A stretch of 64,000 nt of DNA from JADFOI01 sp965218935 (GTDB lineage Bacteria; Acidobacteriota; UBA6911; RPQK01; JADFOI01), in the NCBI GenBank assembly GCA_965218935.1, contig CBDCMH010000005.1, forward strand, positions 342,734-406,733. Direction: 5' to 3'. Position 1 is the stretch's first letter; the number at the start of each line of letters is the position of its first letter. Positions 8,034-14,293 of this stretch are shown piece after piece. Both the position numbers and the translations under genes were made by a program. Under the pieces are notes generated by a model. It ran no database searches. It saw only the letters and a list, made by a program, of their open reading frames with translations, and had not been told where the DNA came from.

Positions 8034-10118
8034 CTAGCGGCGCAGTTCTTTCAACCAGCCGTATACGTCTGACAGATCTGAGGATTTCAGCGGGATATTC
8101 CCGAAGCGATTGCGGTAGTAAAGTTGTGTGATGAGCGCCGGCTCAAGCGGGTCAAAATCTGGTTGGATTCTCTTCACGAACTCATGAGGTGTCTCGGCTG
8201 CTTGCTTCTCAAATCCCCTTCGATTCAGAAGATCCAGCATCTCCAGGTAATACTCCGGGGCGATCCTCGAGCTTTCCTGTTTGAAAAACCACTGCCTGTA
8301 AAGAACCCGGAAATATCTGCGGTATCGACGGAAGGTCCAAAGCATGGCGACGATCAACGAGCCCAGGACAAGATAAACAACCTTCGAAAAGCCCCCATCC
8401 TTGAGTCGAATCAGCCATTCCAGATCGGAGATCTCCGTGAGCTCCAGGGAAATGTCCGAGATTCTCGTCCAGGCGTCACGAAGATTGTAACGGAGTGAAC
8501 GGAAAACCCCGATCTGTTTCACTCGATCGAAGGTTATGATTTCCGTCCAAAACATATCCATCGCATCGAGGAACTGGTTAAACGAACGGGAAAAGGAGAG
8601 CCTTGGCTGGACCGCATCGATTGAGGGAGTGGAATCAAACTCTACCCATCCCAGGTTGGGAAAGTAGCCCTCAACCCAGCTGTGGGCATCCGATTGTCGG
8701 ACAATGAAGTAGTTGCTGAAATCATTGAATTCTCCCAGCCGAAATCCATTGACGACCCTCGTGGGAATACCGATGCTGCGCATCAATACCGCTTGCGCAG
8801 TGGCGAAGTACTCACAATGCCCGGATTTGGTCTCAATCAGAAAATCATAAAGAGGATCCTCAGCCTTTGCCGACTGGTTATCCAGCAAATACCCGTAGTT
8901 TCCCTTCAGAAAATATTCGATGGCCAGTGCCTTATCGAGGCGGCTGTCTTGGTTCTCCGTCATTGCTTCCGCCTGCCTGTAAATTTGAGGATCCAGATCG
9001 GGCAGCTGTAAATAACGCCGAAGTGCAGCCTCCGGGATGGCGGTAACCGCCGAAGGATGAGCCACTTTCTCTTCTCGCGTGATCAGGTCTGAGTAGACCA
9101 CATATTTGAGAGGCCCTCGTCCCCGCCGATAAATACCAATCGAGTCATTGCCATCGGCAAAGAGGAAATTTCTCGAAACGACGTCTCCGGTCAGCAAAAC
9201 CATCTGAGGCGCCCCAAAAATCACATTGCTGAAGGGCTCCAGCAGAATATTTTGCTGAACCAGGAATTCGTTGCTACGGCGATCCCCGGAAACAAGTATT
9301 CCTCCATATCTGCCATCTCGATAGATTCGATGAAAACCTTCTCTTGTATTGGACCAGCTCCTGCCGTCGTAGTAGTCCAGAGCAATGCCCCGCCATTTCA
9401 GCTTCGGGGAAACATTTTCCAACGCAGTGTCCAGCTTCACGCGCATCACCACTTCCGAGTTGACCAGGATCTGTCCGATATCACCCAGGTTCACCTTGTC
9501 CGAGAAACCACTCACATGGACATCCACACGCCGATCCAGGTCGAAAAACCCAAGCGAAACCCGGGGAATCACTAAGAAAACGGGTATGGCAATCAGGATA
9601 ATCAGGACCGTGATTCCCAAGGCCACATGGGCATAGCCTTTCAGTGAAAAATAAGCGGATCGATTGTCCTCGTAGGCCTTCTTGCTCTCGAAAAGGATAA
9701 AGCTCAGGATTGAAAAAAATATGTACAGCACCAGTGTGGCAAGAAAGGAAATGGAGATGGTGTAGGCGGACGCAAACAGCAGGAAACCGAAGGAGACTGA
9801 ATAGAGGATCAAATAATCCCTTTCCGTCTGTCGAGTAAAGAGCTTTACAAGACTGACCAGGACCAGTAGATGGACCGTAGCGCTCACAAAATCGGAGAGG
9901 GTCAGGGCGTCAAACACAAAGAAGGCTATGAAAACAAAAAAGAGGATCAATTGAACCCAATTGGGGAGGTAGAGGGTTCGAGCACTCCAACTCCCCACCA
10001 CCACCAGAACGTAGAGGGCTGTCACCACAGGACCGAGGGCTTCACTCGCAAACAGGGCGATAAAACCCGAAAGCAACAGAAGATAACTCGATAGTTTGAA
10101 AGCCTTTTCAAAACCCAT
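8034..10118 (-). CDS. TgpA-family membrane transglutaminase (DUF3488/transglutaminase core)
   Basis: A 694-aa membrane protein. Residues 1-190 hold about six transmembrane helices (DUF3488 region), followed by an extracytoplasmic part. The transglutaminase-like core has the catalytic triad Cys435 (SGHCEYF), His479 (DAHSWVEGYF) and Asp495 (EFDSTPS). A further helix at about 590-610 precedes a cytoplasmic DUF4129-like tail. It is in the same order and strand as DUF58 and MoxR genes, the classic TgpA-DUF58-MoxR neighbourhood whose physiological role is poorly defined. An inserted element pair now separates it from DUF58. Confidence 0.9.
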   Translation of the reverse strand: MGFEKAFKLSSYLLLLSGFIALFASEALGPVVTALYVLVVVGSWSARTLYLPNWVQLILFFVFIAFFVFDALTLSDFVSATVHLLVLVSLVKLFTRQTERDYLILYSVSFGFLLFASAYTISISFLATLVLYIFFSILSFILFESKKAYEDNRSAYFSLKGYAHVALGITVLIILIAIPVFLVIPRVSLGFFDLDRRVDVHVSGFSDKVNLGDIGQILVNSEVVMRVKLDTALENVSPKLKWRGIALDYYDGRSWSNTREGFHRIYRDGRYGGILVSGDRRSNEFLVQQNILLEPFSNVIFGAPQMVLLTGDVVSRNFLFADGNDSIGIYRRGRGPLKYVVYSDLITREEKVAHPSAVTAIPEAALRRYLQLPDLDPQIYRQAEAMTENQDSRLDKALAIEYFLKGNYGYLLDNQSAKAEDPLYDFLIETKSGHCEYFATAQAVLMRSIGIPTRVVNGFRLGEFNDFSNYFIVRQSDAHSWVEGYFPNLGWVEFDSTPSIDAVQPRLSFSRSFNQFLDAMDMFWTEIITFDRVKQIGVFRSLRYNLRDAWTRISDISLELTEISDLEWLIRLKDGGFSKVVYLVLGSLIVAMLWTFRRYRRYFRVLYRQWFFKQESSRIAPEYYLEMLDLLNRRGFEKQAAETPHEFVKRIQPDFDPLEPALITQLYYRNRFGNIPLKSSDLSDVYGWLKELRR

Positions 10119-10141
10119 GCTTCTCTTTTACTGAGCTTCCC

Positions 10142-10417
10142 TAGTGTCTCGTCCCAGGAATATCATGACATTTGTGGCGAGCGCAACGGCGTCGAGTTCG
10201 CGAAGCAACGACGACGCGATGTCGTGTGCATCGCGGAGGAGGAGCGACAAAGAAATCGATGCCGTTCCGCCGTCACCCTTCGGGCTGATGGGGGTTGCGG
10301 GCAATCTCTGTGTCCGTCGTCGTCGCCGATGTCCCTGCATCGCCTTCTCCTCGCTCCTTGATCTCCCCTCGCAAGACCCATCAGCAAATGTCATGGTATT
10401 CCTGGGACGAGACACTA
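10142..10417 (+). mobile_element. GTGTCTCG-family MITE, full-length copy 2 (reference copy)
   Basis: A 276-bp element bounded by TA on both sides. The terminal inverted repeats run about 25 bp, left TAGTGTCTCGTCCCAGGAAT and right the reverse complement. Both strands carry a long open frame starting MSRPRN from the end repeat (about 95 codons each), rich in Arg/Ser; the symmetry and composition argue these are not real proteins. It lies 23 bp upstream of the TgpA start, and its right TA is shared with the adjoining CCCGG-family element. Confidence 0.92.
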
Positions 10418-10583
10418 GCCCGCATTATGCATAAATTTTTTACTGTGGCATCGAAACCATCCGCCCTGCCTGCGCGACCCGCAAACGCGGGTGCCCCCGA
10501 CCCGTAAGCGGGTGCCCCCACGCGCCTGGTCAGGACGGCGTTTTCGACGCCTCGCTACGAAAACCTATGCATAATCCGGGCTA
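10416..10583. mobile_element. CCCGG-family miniature element, copy a
   Basis: A 168-bp element with ends TAGCCCGCATTATGCATAAA on the left and CCTATGCATAATCCGGGCTA on the right. The interior contains two CCCGCAAACGCGGGTGCCCC-like units also found in copy d. The right boundary is the stop codon of the DUF58 gene: its TAG is 10583-10581 on the minus strand. No coding capacity. Confidence 0.85.
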
Positions 10584-11846
10584 CAACTGTAAATAATCCA
10601 CATGAGGAATATCTCCCAGCTGCGCCGCATCCCCGGCCCAAAATACGATGCAGGGCGCTGTCGCCTCCCCGGAGCCTAAATGCGGACGCTCGGCAGGCTG
10701 CACTTGGGCCAGGTATTTCATGAACCCCTCTATTTCCTCCGTTCGTCCATTGACGGCAACTTCAAACTCGCCCGAACTGAACTTAAACCTGTGCCCCTTC
10801 CCTCGGTAGTAATCGCCGAGAGAGGCGATATAGGATACCGCCTTTTCAAATTGTTCCAGATTGGGGGGTGAGCGATCCGGCAAATAGGTCGAAAAGAAGA
10901 CATTGAAAGGGACTTGCTCCTTTTCTAGAGCAAAATCCTTCACCATCAAGCGCGCCAGTTTGGCGGTAGCCTTCCAGTGTACAAAGCGGGCATTGTCATC
11001 CCGCTGGTGCAAGCGAACATTGTAGAGTTCACTGCCCCATCCCCTGCGGTTCGCGTGCTCCACTCCCTGGACATAGGGATGTTGGAGAAAGAGAGGATGC
11101 AAATCACACAGTTCAGGGTAAACGACAATGTCTCCACAAGCATCCAGTTTCTTGCCTCGCCAGAAAAGTCCGAATGGAAAAGTCGTCCTGATCCCAAAGC
11201 CCTGCAAAGGATAAATTCCTCTGCGCCGGAATTCACAGTGCAGCCGCAACCTCAGCTTCTCGCCTGCTCGAACATAGGGGAAGATCTTCTCTTGCATAAA
11301 GAAACCGGTATCCTCCAGATCTCCCCCCTGTTGTTCTCCCTTAAGTCTGAGAGCAAAAGAGGGAAACACCTTTTTCAGATTGTGCAATGTGATCAGGAAG
11401 ATGGCTTTCCTTTTGGCGTGGATGCCGTTGGGAACACTGAGACTGATTTTGAGTCCAAAGAGGACCAGTTTAGCCACAATCCCGGAGGCCACCAGAGCAG
11501 CCAACAAGAATGAAAGAATTAGAACCAGCAAGTTGTTGCCGGTATTGAATGTTGCAAAGGAAATAATGAGAACAATCAGAATGAAAAAGGCTCCCCGGTG
11601 AGTAAACCGGAAAAAGCGCAGATTGTTCAAGAAGTCCAACTTGAGGCGAGCGACCAGTCTGGGGAGAAGCGTGACACAGACAACAAAGGCAAAAATCAGG
11701 GAAATGACGGCCAGAGCAGCGGCGGCGTAGTATTGCCCACTGCGCCGGGCCATGGAACTCAAAACCGCCAGAATAAAGGCAGAAATCAGAAAAGCAGAAG
11801 GCCAGAAGAACTCTTTGATTCCCTTGATCTGCACCCAGGCGGGCAT
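10581..11846 (-). CDS. DUF58 domain-containing protein
   Basis: A 421-aa protein with N-terminal transmembrane pairs (about 13-60 and 80-118), then a beta-rich segment and the DUF58 domain. The DUF58 signature is clear around residue 290: LYNVRLHQRDDNARFVHWKA, then LMVKDFALE. DUF58 proteins are membrane partners of MoxR AAA+ ATPases and TgpA transglutaminases. The start is 4 nt after the moxR stop, so translation is coupled. Its stop codon coincides with the end of a CCCGG-family element. Confidence 0.9.
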   Translation of the reverse strand: MPAWVQIKGIKEFFWPSAFLISAFILAVLSSMARRSGQYYAAAALAVISLIFAFVVCVTLLPRLVARLKLDFLNNLRFFRFTHRGAFFILIVLIISFATFNTGNNLLVLILSFLLAALVASGIVAKLVLFGLKISLSVPNGIHAKRKAIFLITLHNLKKVFPSFALRLKGEQQGGDLEDTGFFMQEKIFPYVRAGEKLRLRLHCEFRRRGIYPLQGFGIRTTFPFGLFWRGKKLDACGDIVVYPELCDLHPLFLQHPYVQGVEHANRRGWGSELYNVRLHQRDDNARFVHWKATAKLARLMVKDFALEKEQVPFNVFFSTYLPDRSPPNLEQFEKAVSYIASLGDYYRGKGHRFKFSSGEFEVAVNGRTEEIEGFMKYLAQVQPAERPHLGSGEATAPCIVFWAGDAAQLGDIPHVDYLQL

Positions 11847-11850
11847 GCGA

Positions 11851-12813
11851 CTAAAGTGGAACCTCCACTTCCTCGATCAATCCCTGGATAATGGCGTCCG
11901 ATTCTTCACTGCTTCGCAGGGGAGAAGAATATTTGGTGCTGACGATCACGCGGTGTGAAAAGACGGGTACGGCCAGTCGCTTGAAGTCATCGGGTATACA
12001 GTAGTAGCGCTCTTGGGAAAAGGCCCTCGCTTGGGCCGCCTGGTACAGTGCCATGGCGCCCCGGGGGCTAACTCCCAGGGTTAGGTATTCGCTCTTTCGA
12101 GTAGCCTCTACCAGCGTCATGAGATAGTCCAAAAGGGTCTCTTCCACTTCCACCTTCTCGATCAGTTCCTGGGCTTCCTGAACTTCCTTGGCCGATATCA
12201 CCGGTGTGAGATGGTCGGCCGTATCGTAGCTGATGTGAGAGCGGAGAATCTGCTTCTCGTCGGCCTGACTGGGATAGCCCATCTGAAGGCGCATCAAGAA
12301 GCGATCCAGCTGCGACTCCGGTAATGGGTAGGTGCCGTGATGTTCAATAGGATTCTGAGTGGCGATCACCACGAAAGGTTGGGGAAGCTCGTAAGTTTTG
12401 TTCTCTATCGTGACTTTTCCTTCACTCATCGCCTCTAAGAGTGCGCTCTGAGTTTTGGGAGTCGTCCTATTGATTTCGTCGGCTAGAACCACATTGGCAA
12501 ACAGCGGTCCTTTGCGAAACTCAAACTGATGGTCTAGCTGGTTGAAAACGGATGACCCGGTTAAATCCGAGGGGAGAAGATCACTCGTGAACTGTATCCT
12601 TTGAAACGTACAATCGAAGGACCGGGCCAAGGCATGAGCCAGAGTGGTCTTTCCCACACCAGGCACATCCTCGATCAGCAAATGGCCTTGCGCCAACAGA
12701 GCAACGGTGGCCATCTCCACAACATCAGGTTTCCCTTTGATCACCCGCTCGATGGAGGCTTGAAGCGCCTTGATCTTCGTGGCTAATTGATGGGGAGGTG
12801 CGGCAGTTTCCAC
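11851..12813 (-). CDS. MoxR family AAA+ ATPase
   Basis: A 320-aa AAA+ chaperone-like ATPase. Walker A is GVGKTTLAHALA and Walker B VVLADEINRTTPKTQSALLEAM, followed by the AAA lid. MoxR proteins are thought to remodel or activate partners encoded alongside, here DUF58 and TgpA. The GTG start at 12813 gives the standard N-terminus. There is no Shine-Dalgarno, and a -10-like TATCAT ends only 7 bp before the GTG, so the transcript may be leaderless. Confidence 0.93.
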   Translation of the reverse strand: METAAPPHQLATKIKALQASIERVIKGKPDVVEMATVALLAQGHLLIEDVPGVGKTTLAHALARSFDCTFQRIQFTSDLLPSDLTGSSVFNQLDHQFEFRKGPLFANVVLADEINRTTPKTQSALLEAMSEGKVTIENKTYELPQPFVVIATQNPIEHHGTYPLPESQLDRFLMRLQMGYPSQADEKQILRSHISYDTADHLTPVISAKEVQEAQELIEKVEVEETLLDYLMTLVEATRKSEYLTLGVSPRGAMALYQAAQARAFSQERYYCIPDDFKRLAVPVFSHRVIVSTKYSSPLRSSEESDAIIQGLIEEVEVPL

Positions 12814-12820
12814 ACTTGAT

Positions 12821-12850
12821 ATGATACTGTTTGAACCGAACTCAGATCAA
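12821..12850 (-). promoter_or_regulatory. candidate sigma-70 promoter for moxR operon
   Basis: On the minus strand TTGATC (12850-12845) and TATCAT (12826-12821) are separated by 18 bp. The predicted transcription start falls at or next to the GTG start of moxR (12813), implying a leaderless message. Inferred from hexamer match and spacing only. Confidence 0.45.
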
Positions 12851-12865
12851 TGCGGAAACGGCCCC

Positions 12866-12918
12866 CTGGCCGGCTGACCCCTGACCACCTTACTCCTGAC
12901 CACCTGACCACCTGACAT
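12866..12918. repeat. octanucleotide repeat (CCTGACCA)
   Basis: Degenerate 8-bp units (ACCTGACC-type, complement of GGTCAG) lie between the divergent moxR and small membrane protein genes. Similar GGTCAG octamers recur at 13224-13270 and about 25686-25828. Confidence 0.75.
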
Positions 12919-12940
12919 ATGCGTGCGCCAGACTCACAGA

Positions 12941-12946
12941 TATAAT
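12941..12946 (+). promoter_or_regulatory. candidate -10 box for the small membrane protein gene
   Basis: A perfect TATAAT ends 6 bp before the ATG at 12953, and no Shine-Dalgarno lies between them. The best -35-like hexamer (CTGACA, 12912-12917) is too far away at 23 bp. This would place transcription start at the ATG itself. Confidence 0.4.
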
Positions 12947-12952
12947 CCCTTC

Positions 12953-13204
12953 ATGTCGTGGGGATTCTATTTAGGGCTCGTTGCTTTCTTCACGATAGTC
13001 TTTACCGTCTTCTCGGCTGTGACTTATTCAGCGATCTTGAGAATATGGGACAGCTATGATCGCTACTATCACAGGGAGGAGTCGCAAGAGGAAGCGGCGG
13101 GTCGTAAAAGGAAGTGGCCCGTCTCCAGCCTGGGGTGGTTGACCATCCTGGCGATGGTGGTTGCCTGGATGGTAGTGGAATTCGTGATCAAACCCCAACC
13201 CTGA
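12953..13204 (+). CDS. small two-helix membrane protein, unknown function
   Basis: From ATG 12953 the product is 83 aa (MSWGFYLGLVAFFTIVF…). It has a hydrophobic helix at about 3-30, a charged loop (DRYYHREESQEEAAGRKRK) and a second helix at about 60-78. I do not recognise the family. An in-frame GTG at 12923 would add 10 residues but overlaps the -10 box region. It is divergent from moxR and convergent with hpt. Codon use and membrane pattern make it plausibly real, but support is modest. Confidence 0.55.
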   Translation: MSWGFYLGLVAFFTIVFTVFSAVTYSAILRIWDSYDRYYHREESQEEAAGRKRKWPVSSLGWLTILAMVVAWMVVEFVIKPQP

Positions 13205-13223
13205 CGACTCCCTGTCCCCTTCT

Positions 13224-13270
13224 TGGTTGTCAGGGGTCGGGGGTCAGGTGGTCAGCGGTCAGGGGGGCAG
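13224..13270. repeat. octanucleotide repeat (GGTCAGNN)
   Basis: GTCAGG-type units with an approximately 8-bp period (GGGGTCGGGGGTCAGGTGGT…) occupy the convergent spacer and run into the 3' end of hpt, where they appear to encode its last residues. Confidence 0.7.
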
Positions 13271-13863
13271 CCTTCTTCTGTCAGCCGTCCGGTGGGATGT
13301 TCCATGACCTCCAGATTCATGGTTGCTACAAAGGGTAGATCTCGATAGTACTCTCGGTAGTCCAATCCATAGCCAATGAGAAATTCGTCATTCACATCAA
13401 ACCCCACGTACTTGATGGGAACCTCAGCAAGGCGCAGTTCCGTACGATCCAGGAGAGTGCAGATGGTCAGAGAAGCTGGATCGCGTTCGAGCAGGATTCT
13501 AACCAGGTAGTTCAGAGTGAGTCCGGTGTCCACGATGTCTTCGATGAGCAAGACGTGTCTGCCCTGGATGTCTTCCTGTAAATCCTTGACAATTTCCACC
13601 TCGCCCGTGCGGGATTGCCTGCCGTAGCGGCTGATACGGATAAAATCAGGCGAGACCGGAAAGGATAAACTCTTGACCAGGTCGCGGGTGAATACCAAGG
13701 CCCCTTGGAGAATGCCCGCCACTATGGGATCCTTCTCCTCGTAATCACGGCTGATCTCGGATGCCAGTTCCTCAACACGAGTCGAGATGGCCATCTCGTC
13801 AAAAACCACCTTCTTGACCGCAGCGGGAGTGGTTTTGCGATTGCTCCTTGAGGAAGAGATCAC
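13252..13863 (-). CDS. hpt: hypoxanthine phosphoribosyltransferase
   Basis: Purine salvage enzyme (hypoxanthine/guanine + PRPP to IMP/GMP). The PRPP-binding motif VLLIEDIVDTGLT lies near residues 105-117, with the family segment VGFDVNDEFLIGYGLDY downstream. At 203 aa it has a slightly extended N-terminus; an alternative start could be the internal Met at 24 (MAISTRVEEL). It overlaps the upstream 118-aa gene by 4 nt (ATGA), so the two are translationally coupled. The C-terminal tail (TGRLTEEGCPPDR) runs into repeat DNA. Confidence 0.92.
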   Translation of the reverse strand: MISSSRSNRKTTPAAVKKVVFDEMAISTRVEELASEISRDYEEKDPIVAGILQGALVFTRDLVKSLSFPVSPDFIRISRYGRQSRTGEVEIVKDLQEDIQGRHVLLIEDIVDTGLTLNYLVRILLERDPASLTICTLLDRTELRLAEVPIKYVGFDVNDEFLIGYGLDYREYYRDLPFVATMNLEVMEHPTGRLTEEGCPPDR

Positions 13864-14216
13864 TCGATGACCCCGAATTTGAAGAGGAGTTCGCGGTAGT
13901 CCCTTCCATACAGGATCTTGATCCGGGTGTCCGGATACAACTCTCTCATCTTTCGGACCTTGCGGTTCTTTCTAGTGACCAGCCTCTGTTTCATCGTGGT
14001 CAGTTCCACGAAAAGGTCAAATTGGGGGAGATAGAAATCGGGTGTAAAACTCTCAATGACACGACCCTGCTCATCCCAGCTCAAAGGGAAACAAACCGGC
14101 TCGTACCGCCATTCGATACTGTAGAAATCGAGAAGACCAGCCAACTCCTCCTCGCTTTCATGAGCGAAACTGGAGATAGACTGGGAGCTTTCTTGTGTTC
14201 CCATTAGCCCCTCCAC
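13860..14216 (-). CDS. small PD-(D/E)XK-like conserved protein
   Basis: A 118-aa protein. It contains FTPDFYLPQFDLFVELTTMK, an arrangement like the PD…ExK core of PD-(D/E)XK nucleases, here with Thr-Thr-Met between E and K rather than a single residue. The C-terminus, KILYGRDYRELLFKFGV, is helix-rich. Nuclease activity is only suggested. It is coupled by a 4-nt overlap to hpt. No signal peptide. Confidence 0.65.
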   Translation of the reverse strand: MEGLMGTQESSQSISSFAHESEEELAGLLDFYSIEWRYEPVCFPLSWDEQGRVIESFTPDFYLPQFDLFVELTTMKQRLVTRKNRKVRKMRELYPDTRIKILYGRDYRELLFKFGVIE

Positions 14217-14243
14217 TTTGTATCAAAGGGCACTGACACGAGA

Positions 14244-14293
14244 GAAATGATGAATGCAGAATTCAGAATTCATCATTCGGAATTCATCATTTC
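14244..14293. repeat. AT-rich inverted/direct repeat
   Basis: GAAATGATGAAT (14244-14255) is complemented by ATTCATCATTTC (14282-14293), with a further GAATTCATCATT copy between. It overlaps the stop of the propeller gene. It may fold as a terminator for minus-strand transcription but lacks a classical U-tract. Confidence 0.6.

Noticed and set aside
10128..10415. Arg/Ser-rich gene inside the GTGTCTCG element
   Set aside because: A mirror frame exists on the other strand and the frames are broken in other copies; better explained by the element's symmetry.
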